Part shown: piece after piece, positions 36,353-44,970 of the stretch
How the letters are laid out: every line of letters starts with the position of its first letter
Numbering within the stretch: position 1 is the stretch's first letter
Assembly: GCF_035666175.1 (NCBI RefSeq)
Contig: NZ_CP142016.1
Location: forward strand, 1,736,001-1,800,000
Direction: 5' to 3'
DNA: 64,000 bases
Source of the DNA: Riemerella anatipestifer
Lineage (GTDB): Bacteria > Bacteroidota > Bacteroidia > Flavobacteriales > Weeksellaceae
Made by a program: the position numbers and the translations under genes
The notes under the pieces: model-generated
Database searches by the model: none
Seen by the model: only the letters and a program-made list of their open reading frames with translations
What the model was told of the DNA's origin: nothing

Positions 36353-37291
36353 CTAATAGTTATGTGTGTATTCAAAATATTTTTTTAGTACCCATAGGCT
36401 ACATAAGTCTTCTATGTCTGGATTCCAAAATTGCTGACAATGTTGATGGGCATTGTGGAGGATTTCCAAGCAAATCTCAGTATTTTCACTATAAAAATTT
36501 AGTTGTTCTTCCAAATCCGAATAGTCGGGTTTTATTTCAATGTAATGTTTCCCACCAACTAGAGTTCCTTCCATAAACCAAGATTCTATAGTAGGTTTAG
36601 GCATTACAGCGATAGAATTGGAAGACATAATCCATTTAAGATTGGTAGCTACATCATTGCCTTGTAAACTCAAAATGAATTTGTATTTTAAATGTTCTTT
36701 TAGGGTGATTTTGGGTTTTATCCATTCAGGATTTCCACCCTGTTGGTTGGTTTGTCCCAAATTACATAACGGATGTTTAAAATATTTTCGGTAAAAATCT
36801 ATCCGATGGTTTTGCACCACCGCACCTCTTCCTATTAGGAGTGTCTTCTTTTCCGAAAATGGAATATCTTTTTTTACCCAGACAAAATGACGTACCTTAT
36901 CCAAATTGAGCAAAATACTATTTTGGTTATTTGGATTTATAGGTCTACTTTTTACAATACTAGGTGTATCGGGAATATGTATTACATCACCAAAAATACA
37001 ATCAAAGAAAGAGTGGTGGTCAAAAAATCTAGCATACTCATAAGTATCAAAATAATAAACCTTTGGAGTTTTGGGGTGTTTTAAATCTTTGATTTGTAGT
37101 TGCTTGGTTATTTCTTTTGGTTGGTTCAGTTGATTATAGTAATCTACACGCTGCCGAATTTTTTCTAATGTTGTGTCAGAGAGCGATGTAACTAACTGTG
37201 TAATTTTGTCATCAAAATCAAGTGACGGGCGTAGAAATCGGGCGTAGCTCTCAAGGTAGTAAAGAAGTTTATTTTTTTTGATTATTTTCAT
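36353..37291 (-). CDS. Glycosyltransferase family 90 protein
   Basis: A 312-residue protein. The C-terminal half, KYKFILSLQGNDVATNLKWIMSSNSIAVMPKPTIESWFMEGTLVGG and HYIEIKPDYSDLEEQL, is the characteristic CAP10/GT90 region seen in LPS-modifying xylosyl- or glucosyltransferases. The N-terminal part contains KVYYFDTYEYARFFDHH. It converges with the GT cluster end to end and shares its strand with the cupin gene 12 bases upstream. It probably modifies LPS or capsule. Confidence 0.8.
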   Translation of the reverse strand: MKIIKKNKLLYYLESYARFLRPSLDFDDKITQLVTSLSDTTLEKIRQRVDYYNQLNQPKEITKQLQIKDLKHPKTPKVYYFDTYEYARFFDHHSFFDCIFGDVIHIPDTPSIVKSRPINPNNQNSILLNLDKVRHFVWVKKDIPFSEKKTLLIGRGAVVQNHRIDFYRKYFKHPLCNLGQTNQQGGNPEWIKPKITLKEHLKYKFILSLQGNDVATNLKWIMSSNSIAVMPKPTIESWFMEGTLVGGKHYIEIKPDYSDLEEQLNFYSENTEICLEILHNAHQHCQQFWNPDIEDLCSLWVLKKYFEYTHNY

Positions 37292-37303
37292 GAAAACTTC
37301 GGG

Positions 37304-37645
37304 CTATTCTCTTGCGTAGTCATCCTGTAATCTTACAATGTCGTCTTCGCCAAAGTAAGTTCCTGTTTGCACTTCTATGAAAATTAAGATATCATCGCCG
37401 ATATTTTCAATACGATGTTTTGAGCCAAGGGGTATGAGTACAGTTTCGCCATATTTATAGATGGTTTCTACATCATCCAAAGTTACCTTAGCGGTACCTT
37501 GTATAATGGTCCAAGCTTCTTGTCTTTTATTATGGTATTGGTAAGAGAGGCGTTGTTTAGAGAATACTTCTACACGCTTTAGTTTATAGTTGGTTTCGTC
37601 TGCTAATACAAAATACTTTCCCCAAGGTCTTTCTCCTATTTCCAT
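37304..37645 (-). CDS. Cupin domain, phosphomannose isomerase type II-like
   Basis: A 113-residue cupin: MEIGERPWGKYFVL at the N-terminus, SYQYHNKRQEAWTIIQGTAKVTLDD with the metal-binding His and Glu, and VLIPLGSKHRIENIGDD with the second His. It matches the C-terminal isomerase module of mannose-1-phosphate guanylyltransferase/phosphomannose isomerase fusions, here as a stand-alone protein. It may supply GDP-mannose precursors for the adjacent glycosyltransferases; this link is inference from context. Twelve bases separate it from the GT90 gene. Confidence 0.8.
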   Translation of the reverse strand: MEIGERPWGKYFVLADETNYKLKRVEVFSKQRLSYQYHNKRQEAWTIIQGTAKVTLDDVETIYKYGETVLIPLGSKHRIENIGDDILIFIEVQTGTYFGEDDIVRLQDDYARE

Positions 37646-37792
37646 ACAGTTCTCTTTAAGATTAAGGACACAAAAGTAAATAAATTTGTTTATTTCCTAA
37701 AGTTTTGGGAGAAAAATAAAAGAAAATAATGTTTTATATTATTCTAAAAATGTGTATTTTCGCAAATTGATTTTAAAAACTAAATATTAGAA

Positions 37793-39919
37793 ATGGCAGT
37801 TTTAGGAGAAATTAGAAAAAGACCTTGGATATTGATAGGTTTTATTGCTATTGCACTACTAGCATTTTTGGTAAATCCAGATAGTTTAGATAAGGTTTTT
37901 GGTAAAGATCCTAACATTCTTGGTAAAGTAAATGGTGAGGAAATTACTAGGGACGAGTATAATGAGCAACTTATGCTGATGCGTAATCAAGCGGAAAGCC
38001 AAGGTCAACCTTTGGTAGGATTGGAAGAGCAGGCTTGGCAAACTTTGGTACAGTCTAAACTTATCAAGCAACAGTTTGAGAAAATGGGATTAGAACTTAC
38101 TGAAGATTTCTTTTGGAATCAGTTGCAGTACGACCCAATGTTTTCACAAAACCCTCAAAATTTTGATGCTAAAGGAAACTTTAAGCTAACCGAAATTAAA
38201 AAGGAAATAGAAGGGCTTAGAGAAAGTGGTAGAGTACAGGAGTATAATCAGTGGCTTAATATCAGAAAAACAATAGAGTACAGAATGATGGCTCGTCAGC
38301 TTTTTGCTAACGTAACTAATGGTATTACGGTAGGCAAAAAAGAAGCTGAGCTTATCATGAAAAATAGAGATCAGGTGGCGGATATAGATTTTGTGAAAAT
38401 AGATTACAATACATTTGCACAAAAGAATCCTGTTAAAGTAACCTCTGAAGATTTAGCTAATTTTATCAAGAAGCACCCTGTTGCATTTAAGGCAGAAGCA
38501 AGCAGAAATTTAGGAGTAGTTTTGTTTCCTGCCAAACCTAGTGCGATGGATGATAGCTTGACACTAAAAGAGTTAAGAAAACTTTATAACGGCGAGGGGG
38601 AAAACTTCTTAAACTCTCCTAGTGATTCTATGTTTGTAGAGATAAATTCAGAGGCTCCCGTTAAATATGGTTTTGTGTCAGAGCAAGAAGTTCCACAAGA
38701 AGCGCAGGCTTTTGTGAAGACAGCTACTGTAGGTCAAGCTTACGGTCCATATAAATCAGGAGGGAAATACTATGTGACTAAATTAGTAGGTAAAAGTGAG
38801 GCAACTTTACCTAAGCATATTCTGATTGCTTTTGCAGGTACAGATGTAGCTAAGCAAGATCCTTCGATAAAAAGAACTAAAGAGGAAGCTAAAAAGTTAG
38901 CGGATAGCATCGCTGCTCAAGTAAAGGCTGATCCTGCTAAATTTGCTCAGTTTGTGTCATTGTCAGCTGATAAAGGGTCTGCACAACAAGGGGGAATGTT
39001 ACAATGGGTTCTTCCTGGTAAGAGTGGTTTTGTAAAGCCTTTTGCAGATTGGGTAGAGTCTAATCCTAAAGGTGCAGTAGGTGTTGTAGAGACTCAATTT
39101 GGATACCATGTTATGGTAAATGAAAATAAGATGCCTGTTTATAAAATTGCTAACTTAGCTAAAGATATAAGAGCTTCTAAAGAAACACAGAATAAAGTTT
39201 ACGCACAAGCAAATACTTTTATACAGCAGATTCAGGGTAAATCGTTTAATGAGTTTGCTAATTTAGCTAAGAAGAGCAACTATCAGTTTGCTAATCCTAA
39301 AATGGTAGGTCGTTTTCAGGGGCAAATACAAGGTTTAGGAACAGATAAAGACGAAGAAGTTTTAGCTTGGGCATTCAATAAAGATACGGGTAAGGGAGAT
39401 ACAAACATATTTACTACAAGTAATGGAGATTATGTTGTGGCTTATCTTAATGGAAAACAAGAGGCAGGGTTAGCCGATCCAGAGTCTGTAAGAGAGCAGA
39501 TAGAGCTAATAGTAAGAAATCAGTTATTGGCTAAGAAAATCGTTGAAAAATTAAATGCTTCTAAGTCTTCGTCATTAGATCAAGTAGCTAAACAGTTTGG
39601 AGCAGTTAAAGAGAGTGGACAGATAAATATGCTAACTCCTAGCTTAGGTATGGCAATAGAACCTAAGGTAGCGGGTGCGGCTTTTGGTGTAGCTCCTAAT
39701 AAAGTTTCTAAACCAATAGAAGGTAATACTGGTGTTTATGTTGTGGTTAAGAAAAAGGTAGCAGAGAACAAGCAGCCAGGAGATGCTAAGCAGTTTGTGC
39801 AAATGTTAGAGCAACAGAATGCTCAAATGTTTACACAGAGCTTACTGAAGAGCCTTCAGGATAATGCAGATATAAAAGATTATAGAATTGAAGTTTATAA
39901 TAAAACTCAAGAGCAATAA
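37793..39919 (+). CDS. SurA/PpiD-like peptidyl-prolyl isomerase
   Basis: A 708-residue envelope chaperone. An N-terminal anchor helix (RPWILIGFIAIALLAFLV) is followed by a SurA_N-like region (GKVNGEEITRDEYNEQLMLMR) and a parvulin domain (LPKHILIAFAG...AKFAQFVSLSADKGSAQQGGMLQWVLPG...VVETQFGYHVMV). A second, degenerate rotamase-like part occupies the C-terminus. The arrangement is that of PpiD, which helps outer-membrane protein folding in the periplasm. It is monocistronic and ends at a strong hairpin terminator. Confidence 0.88.
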   Translation: MAVLGEIRKRPWILIGFIAIALLAFLVNPDSLDKVFGKDPNILGKVNGEEITRDEYNEQLMLMRNQAESQGQPLVGLEEQAWQTLVQSKLIKQQFEKMGLELTEDFFWNQLQYDPMFSQNPQNFDAKGNFKLTEIKKEIEGLRESGRVQEYNQWLNIRKTIEYRMMARQLFANVTNGITVGKKEAELIMKNRDQVADIDFVKIDYNTFAQKNPVKVTSEDLANFIKKHPVAFKAEASRNLGVVLFPAKPSAMDDSLTLKELRKLYNGEGENFLNSPSDSMFVEINSEAPVKYGFVSEQEVPQEAQAFVKTATVGQAYGPYKSGGKYYVTKLVGKSEATLPKHILIAFAGTDVAKQDPSIKRTKEEAKKLADSIAAQVKADPAKFAQFVSLSADKGSAQQGGMLQWVLPGKSGFVKPFADWVESNPKGAVGVVETQFGYHVMVNENKMPVYKIANLAKDIRASKETQNKVYAQANTFIQQIQGKSFNEFANLAKKSNYQFANPKMVGRFQGQIQGLGTDKDEEVLAWAFNKDTGKGDTNIFTTSNGDYVVAYLNGKQEAGLADPESVREQIELIVRNQLLAKKIVEKLNASKSSSLDQVAKQFGAVKESGQINMLTPSLGMAIEPKVAGAAFGVAPNKVSKPIEGNTGVYVVVKKKVAENKQPGDAKQFVQMLEQQNAQMFTQSLLKSLQDNADIKDYRIEVYNKTQEQ

Positions 39920-39943
39920 TTTAGATTTAATATAAATATGATT

Positions 39944-39970
39944 AAAAAGCGACTTTATAGTCGCTTTTTT
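39944..39970 (+). terminator. Terminator of the PpiD-like gene
   Basis: AAAAAGCGACT pairs with AGTCGCTTTTT around TTAT, an 11-bp perfect stem with a T tail. Confidence 0.92.
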
Positions 39971-39999
39971 GATGTTAAAAATTAAAAATCTTATCTTTG
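39969..39999 (+). promoter_or_regulatory. Promoter of the MCE gene
   Basis: TTG at 39969-39971, a 20-base spacer and TATCTTTG at 39992-39999, 24 bases before the ATG. Confidence 0.6.
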
Positions 40000-40023
40000 C
40001 TTAGTTGAACCTAATGTAATAAA

Positions 40024-40962
40024 ATGAAGTTTTCTAAAGAATTAAAAGCGGGGCTTATTGCAATATTGGCTATTGTAGGGTTTGTACTTCTTTATCAATT
40101 TATGAAAGGGAGAAATATATTCTCTATGGACAATGTCTATTATGTAAAGTATGATAATGTGCAAGGGCTTTCGGCGTCTAATGCAGTTTCTATAAACGGG
40201 CTAAAAGTAGGTCAAGTGGAGGAAATTAAGCCAGTAAAAGCAGCCAATGGTCATATTTATTTTGTAGTTAAGATTACTGTAGATAATAAGTTTGGATTTG
40301 CTAAAAAATCTACGGTTGAGATATTTGAACCAGGGTTGATGTCTGGTAAAGAAGTTAAAATTAATCTTATTTATGATGGCGAGCAAGCCAAAAATGGAGA
40401 TACTTTAATGGGTACACTCCAGCAATCAGTGTTTAATAGTCTTTCTTCTGAGGTTAAGCCTGTTAAAGATCAGTTGTCTCATGTTTTAACAAACTTAGAC
40501 TCTACTCTTGCGAGTACCAATAAAATAATGGACGAGCAAAACCGAAGAGAAATCAAGCAACTTTTACAAAGTCTTAATCATACGGTAGAGTCATTCAGAC
40601 AGACTTCTCTTCAGACTAACCAAATGCTTTCTAACACAGACCCTAAAATACAAAAGATGCTAGATAATGCTAACTTGGCAACCGTGAGTGCAAAGGCAAC
40701 ATTAGACAAGTATGGTAATGTGGTAGAGAATCTAGACATCAATAAACTAAATGATGCTGTTGCTAAACTAAGTTTGACGTCTGATAAATTAAATACACTA
40801 ATTTCTGGAATTCAAAACGGAGAGGGTTCTTTAGGAAAGATAGCTAAAGACGAACAGCTTTACAATAATCTTAATCAGACCTCAAAAAATCTTAATGGGT
40901 TAATAGAGGATATTAAAAATAATCCTAAACGCTACATTAACATCTCTGTGTTTGGGAAGTAG
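40024..40962 (+). CDS. MlaD family (MCE) phospholipid transport protein
   Basis: A 312-residue protein with an N-terminal anchor helix (LKAGLIAILAIVGFVLLYQF) and an MCE domain (YVKYDNVQGLSASNAVSINGLKVGQVEEIK...FGFAKKSTVEIFEPGLMSGKEVKINL, about 35-125). A long coiled-coil/helical C-terminal part follows. MCE proteins form hexameric tunnels that move lipids between membranes. The ATPase and permease partners are not adjacent. It is followed 18 bases later by the Fe-S oxidoreductase gene, a neighbourhood I have the impression is common in this group. Confidence 0.87.
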   Translation: MKFSKELKAGLIAILAIVGFVLLYQFMKGRNIFSMDNVYYVKYDNVQGLSASNAVSINGLKVGQVEEIKPVKAANGHIYFVVKITVDNKFGFAKKSTVEIFEPGLMSGKEVKINLIYDGEQAKNGDTLMGTLQQSVFNSLSSEVKPVKDQLSHVLTNLDSTLASTNKIMDEQNRREIKQLLQSLNHTVESFRQTSLQTNQMLSNTDPKIQKMLDNANLATVSAKATLDKYGNVVENLDINKLNDAVAKLSLTSDKLNTLISGIQNGEGSLGKIAKDEQLYNNLNQTSKNLNGLIEDIKNNPKRYINISVFGK

Positions 40963-40980
40963 AATATAAAAACAGTTACA

Positions 40981-42318
40981 ATGCAGTACATAGATAACAT
41001 ATTGTTCCTTATTTGTTTGGTGGTAGGCTTTGGTCTATTTATTAAGAGTTTAAAAGAGATTTATCGCAATATCAAACTCGGTAAGGCTATTGATAGAACT
41101 GATAATAAGCCTGAAAGATGGCGTACTATGGCGAATGTAGCCTTAGGACAAAGTAAGATGGGAGCAAGACCAGTGGCTAGTTTCTTACATATTTTGGTAT
41201 ATGTTGGCTTTTTAGTCATCAATATGGAAATGTTAGAAATTATAGTTGATGGACTTTTCGGTACACACAGGTTTCTAGCTAGTGTGATGGGAGAAACGCT
41301 ATATGCTCTGTTTACTGGTACTTTAGAAATTATGGCTTTGCTGGTTCTCATTGCAGTGGTTATATTTTTTATAAGAAGGAATGTGCTGTCTGTAAAGCGT
41401 TTCAATATGAAAGAAATGTTTGGGTGGCCTAAGAATGATGCTAACTGGATTTTGGTAATTGAGTTTGTACTTATGATGACATTTCTTAAAATGAATGCTG
41501 CAGACTCTATTTTACAGACTCGAGGTGTAGAGGGTTATCATCATTTAGGAGCGTTCCCTGTGAGCGGAACATTTTTAGTGCCTATTATGGAGGTGTTTCG
41601 TTTTGATAGTTCTTTTCTTATTTTCGTTGAAAGAAGTGCTTGGTGGGTACATATACTAGGGATTTTATTCTTTATGAATTACCTTTACTATTCCAAGCAT
41701 TTGCATATCATTTTTGCATTTCCTAATACTTGGTTTGCCAATCTTAAACCTAAGGGTGCATTTAATAATTTGGATTCTGTTACGAAGGAAATTAAGCTAA
41801 TGATGGATCCTAATGCAGACCCTTATGCAGCTTCGCCAGATGGAGCTGAACCGCCAGCTAAGTTTGGGGCAGAAGATATTTTTGATTTAAATCAAGTACA
41901 GTTGCTAAATGCTTATACTTGCACCGAGTGTGGAAGGTGTACTGCGGTTTGTCCAGCTAATTTAACAGGAAAAAAATTATCTCCTAGAAAAATAATGATG
42001 TCCACAAGAGATCGTTTGGAAGAAGTAGGACAAAACATCAACAAGAATGGCAAATTTGTAGATGATGGTAAAAAGCTACTAGATGACTACATTACTCGTG
42101 AAGAACTTTGGGCGTGTACCTCTTGCAATGCTTGTGTAGAGGCTTGTCCTGTACTTATAGACCCATTATCTATTATTTTTGAGATGAGAAGATTTTTGGT
42201 AATGGAGCAGTCAGCGGCACCACAAGAGCTTAACTTAATGATGACAAATGTAGAGAACAATGCTGCGCCTTGGCAGTACAATCAGGCAGATAGACTGAAT
42301 TGGGCTAATGAGGATTAA
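40981..42318 (+). CDS. Membrane-bound [4Fe-4S] oxidoreductase, HdrE/DsrM-like
   Basis: A 445-residue protein with about six hydrophobic helices in residues 1-250 (a NarI/DsrM-like cytochrome-type membrane domain with possible haem His residues) and two ferredoxin clusters, CTECGRCTAVCPANL and CTSCNACVEACPVL, in the C-terminal third. With the CCG-domain protein encoded at 43671 it probably forms a quinone-linked electron-transfer complex like heterodisulfide or lactate/glycolate oxidoreductase subunits. In this window the two are separated by a GLPGLI module on the opposite strand. Electron donor unknown. Confidence 0.82.
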   Translation: MQYIDNILFLICLVVGFGLFIKSLKEIYRNIKLGKAIDRTDNKPERWRTMANVALGQSKMGARPVASFLHILVYVGFLVINMEMLEIIVDGLFGTHRFLASVMGETLYALFTGTLEIMALLVLIAVVIFFIRRNVLSVKRFNMKEMFGWPKNDANWILVIEFVLMMTFLKMNAADSILQTRGVEGYHHLGAFPVSGTFLVPIMEVFRFDSSFLIFVERSAWWVHILGILFFMNYLYYSKHLHIIFAFPNTWFANLKPKGAFNNLDSVTKEIKLMMDPNADPYAASPDGAEPPAKFGAEDIFDLNQVQLLNAYTCTECGRCTAVCPANLTGKKLSPRKIMMSTRDRLEEVGQNINKNGKFVDDGKKLLDDYITREELWACTSCNACVEACPVLIDPLSIIFEMRRFLVMEQSAAPQELNLMMTNVENNAAPWQYNQADRLNWANED

Positions 42319-42370
42319 AAGAATGGAAGGTTGGAGAAATTTATTTGAAGCTCGTTGTTTTGAAATAAAC

Positions 42371-42410
42371 AAAAAAGGTTGACTTATTCTTTGGAGTCAA
42401 CCTTTTTTTG
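42371..42410. terminator. Bidirectional terminator
   Basis: AAAAAGGTTGAC and GTCAACCTTTTT form a 12-bp stem with a 12-base loop, between the convergent Fe-S gene and the GLPGLI gene. Confidence 0.9.
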
Positions 42411-42418
42411 ATTTTTAA

Positions 42419-43233
42419 CTAATCAACCTTCAGTTCAATAGGGTTGTTTTTCTTTTTGGCTCTATCTTGAGCTTTTTTTATAGCATCTGCTCCAATAAAA
42501 ATACCAGAGTTTCTAAGTTCTTCTCCTAAATTATCAATATAGTTCTTTTTGGCGTTCAGGTATTCTTTTTTTGTTATCTTTTTTCCGTTAATATGGTTGT
42601 TTTCCATGTCTATAGTTTTTTATAACTACTCAAGTCTTTAATACTGATGAGCTCAAATTTATAATATCCTTTTGTGTCTTCTATTTTAATTATGAGTCCA
42701 GGAAGTCCGTTAAACTTGTAAGGACCTTCTGGTAGGAGAATGTTTGTGGCATACCAAGCTTTATACACTCTTCCTGCATAATTTGTATATGCTATGTTAC
42801 AATCTATATTTGCTATTTTATCTGTTTCATCAGAAATTTTCCATATTAAGTTAGGTTGTTCGGTATAATAAACAGAAAGTTTTGCTGAAATATCATCATA
42901 AAATAAGATGTTGTTATTAACATAATCTTTGACAATTTTGTAGGGAAACGCTGTTTTAGGAAAATTTGTTAAATCCAGCATTTTAATACTACTTTGTTTA
43001 ATATATGAGTTTTTTATAGAATCTCTTTTGTATTTATTGGTGCTTAAAAAAAGAGATTTGTTTTTCCCTATAAACAATAAAAAATTTTCGTTGTCTTTGC
43101 TATGTATATCGGTAGAGTCAGTTTGATAGTGCAATGAGTATTCACACTGAATTTTTAAGCTATCAATAGCTGTTTGTTGTGCTTTAAAACAATTCAAACT
43201 TACAAATATTAAGCTTAGAAAAATATATTTCAT
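42419..43233 (-). pseudogene. GLPGLI family protein, frameshifted
   Basis: A secreted protein of about 271 residues once the frame is corrected. It has a signal peptide (KYIFLSLIFVSLNCFKAQ), a central WKISDETDKIANIDCNIAYTNYAGRVYKAWY stretch, and the family motif FNGLPGLIIKIEDTKGYYKFEL. A missing A in the A6 run at about 42616-42621 puts a stop after SSYKKL; adding one A continues KKTIDMENNHINGKKITKKEY to the end at 42419. GLPGLI proteins are common in Bacteroidota and have no established function. It is paired with the small Cys peptide gene 60 bases upstream. The slip may be real or an assembly error. Confidence 0.85.
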
Positions 43234-43293
43234 TATACTTTGTTTTTAAAAACAAATACTTTTCTTGAAAAAAGGTATTTGTAAGGTTGTTGA

Positions 43294-43542
43294 TTATTTG
43301 CCGCAAATATCATCATCTGCTTTTAAGATTAATCCTATAAGCTCAATGGTAGAATCTCCGCACGCTGTGCCTGGTATTCCACAAGATAAGGTAAAAGAGA
43401 AACAGCCTGATTGTTGTTTTGCTGGTGGCAGTGTTTCTGTTTTTACTGATTTTTTTTCATTGATTTTTTAATCAACTTTACCTTCTTTTGCGGTAATTAG
43501 TCCTGTTGTAAACAAGGCTACAATAAAAATAATTTTTTTCAT
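43294..43542 (-). pseudogene. Small secreted Cys-containing peptide with an in-frame stop
   Basis: An 82-codon frame on the minus strand beginning with a signal peptide (KKIIFIVALFTTGLITA). A TAA at codon 25 (43468-43470) interrupts it; the same frame then continues for 58 sense codons, KINEKKSVKTETLPPAKQ and a cysteine-rich end (SGCFSFTLSCG, TACGDS, DDDICGK). A single AAA-to-TAA change would explain the stop. It immediately precedes the GLPGLI gene and parallels the intact peptide gene at 47928, which also ends with an Asp-Cys-Gly motif. Not recognised as a named family. Confidence 0.6.
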
Positions 43543-43642
43543 AATATTAGATTTAAAAGTTTACTTATTCCATAAATCTAATAAAAAATTTTGGTATTAC
43601 AAATAATGAGCTAAAATATTAATCTGAGGTAAAAAAGTTTTA

Positions 43643-43650
43643 TATATTTG
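43643..43650 (+). promoter_or_regulatory. Promoter -7 element of the CCG-domain gene
   Basis: TATATTTG lies 20 bases before the ATG at 43671, so this gene no longer depends on transcription from the upstream Fe-S gene. Confidence 0.5.
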
Positions 43651-43670
43651 TACTTGAAAATAGCATAATT

Positions 43671-44450
43671 ATGAAAATAAAAACAATGGCGGAATACGCT
43701 GCCGAAGGTAAAGCTCCCGAGGTTTTGTTTTGGGTAGGTTGTGCAGGAAGTTTTGATGATAGAGCTAAAAAAATCACCAAAGCCTTTTGTAAAATCCTCC
43801 ACAAAATAGGGGTAGAGTTTGCGGTTCTAGGACAAGAGGAAAGCTGTACGGGAGATCCAGCTAAGAGAGCAGGGAACGAGTTTGTTTTCCAAATGATGGC
43901 ACTCACCAATATAGAAATCCTTAATGCTTATGAAGTCAAGAAAATAGTAACGGCTTGTCCGCATTGTTTTAATACACTAAAGAATGAGTACCCTAGCCTT
44001 GGTGGGAGCTATCAAGTGCTACATCACACACAGTTTTTAAAGCAACTTATGGAGGAGGGAAGATTGAAGATAGAAGGCGGTAGGTTTGAAGGTAAAAAAA
44101 TCACTTTCCACGACCCTTGTTACCTTGGTAGAGCCAATAACGAGTATGAAGCACCTAGAGAACTCCTTAAAAAATTAGATGCAGAGTTGGTTGAAATGAA
44201 GCGTTGCAAACAAAACGGATTGTGCTGTGGAGCAGGAGGTGCACAGATGTTTAAAGAGCCAGAAAAAGGAAATAAAGACATAAACATAGAAAGAACAGAA
44301 GAGGCTTTAGCGAAAACACCTGATGTTATTGCGACGGGTTGTCCTTTCTGTAATACGATGATGACGGACGGTGTGAAGCATTTTAATAAAAACACAGAAG
44401 TAGAAGTTAAAGATATTGTGGAACTTTTAGCAGAAGCAGAGGATTTATAG
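43671..44450 (+). CDS. CCG-domain (Fe-S)-binding oxidoreductase subunit
   Basis: A 259-residue protein with two cysteine-rich CCG-type repeats: VGCAGSFDDR...ACPHCFNTLKNEYP and HDPCYLGRANNEYEAPRELL...NGLCCGAGGAQMF...TGCPFCNTMM. These bind a noncubane or [4Fe-4S] cluster in HdrB, GlpC and LutA-type proteins. It is the likely soluble partner of the membrane Fe-S protein ending at 42318. A gene annotated in relatives as an ABC transporter ATPase-like protein follows 25 bases later. Confidence 0.87.
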   Translation: MKIKTMAEYAAEGKAPEVLFWVGCAGSFDDRAKKITKAFCKILHKIGVEFAVLGQEESCTGDPAKRAGNEFVFQMMALTNIEILNAYEVKKIVTACPHCFNTLKNEYPSLGGSYQVLHHTQFLKQLMEEGRLKIEGGRFEGKKITFHDPCYLGRANNEYEAPRELLKKLDAELVEMKRCKQNGLCCGAGGAQMFKEPEKGNKDINIERTEEALAKTPDVIATGCPFCNTMMTDGVKHFNKNTEVEVKDIVELLAEAEDL

Positions 44451-44475
44451 TTGAGTTATCTTATAAACTTGTTAT

Positions 44476-44970
44476 ATGAAAATAGAAGAATCTAATATAG
44501 TAGAAACCAACGATTATAGAGTGCTTATTTATCCAGCCTCTAGACCTTTTTTACCTAAAGAAAGTAAGGAAATTACAGAAAAACTTTTTGACTTTCTTTC
44601 CGTTTGGGCTGCACACGGCAAACCATTGTCATCGTCTTTTAAGATTGAAAAAAATCAATTTATCGTCATTAGTATAGATGAGGAACAAGAGGTGGCTTCA
44701 GGGTGTTCTATAGATGCCCTTAATGGTGTGATGAGAGAGATAGATACTACTTATCAGCTAGGATTATTTGACCGAATGAAGGCTTGTTTCGTAGAAAATG
44801 GCGAAGTGAAAACCATGAAACTACAAGAGTTTCGCTCGGCATTAAAAGAGGGCAAACTATCTCAAGAGATAGAAGTATTTGATTTTTCTAAATCAACTTA
44901 TGTGGCTTTTTTGTCAGATTTTCTTCTGCCGCTTAAGAGAAGTTGGGCAGGTATTTATGTAGAGTCTTAG
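44476..44970 (+). CDS. Conserved Bacteroidota protein of unknown function
   Basis: A 164-residue protein without signal peptide or membrane helix. It starts MKIEESNIVETNDYRVLIYPASRPF and contains WAAHGKPLSSSFKI and SIDEEQEVASGCSIDALNGVMREID. I recall homologues being labelled ABC transporter ATPase in this phylum, but no Walker motifs are present, so that label is not supported. It follows the CCG-domain gene and is probably co-transcribed. Its last 38 bases overlap the convergent membrane-protein gene. Confidence 0.72.
   Translation: MKIEESNIVETNDYRVLIYPASRPFLPKESKEITEKLFDFLSVWAAHGKPLSSSFKIEKNQFIVISIDEEQEVASGCSIDALNGVMREIDTTYQLGLFDRMKACFVENGEVKTMKLQEFRSALKEGKLSQEIEVFDFSKSTYVAFLSDFLLPLKRSWAGIYVES

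Noticed and set aside
43265-43471. 68-codon plus-strand ORF
   Set aside because: It is the antisense of the secreted Cys peptide frame on the minus strand, which has a signal peptide and a GLPGLI neighbour.
44476-44970. ABC transporter ATPase label for the 164-residue protein
   Set aside because: No Walker A, signature or Walker B motif is present.
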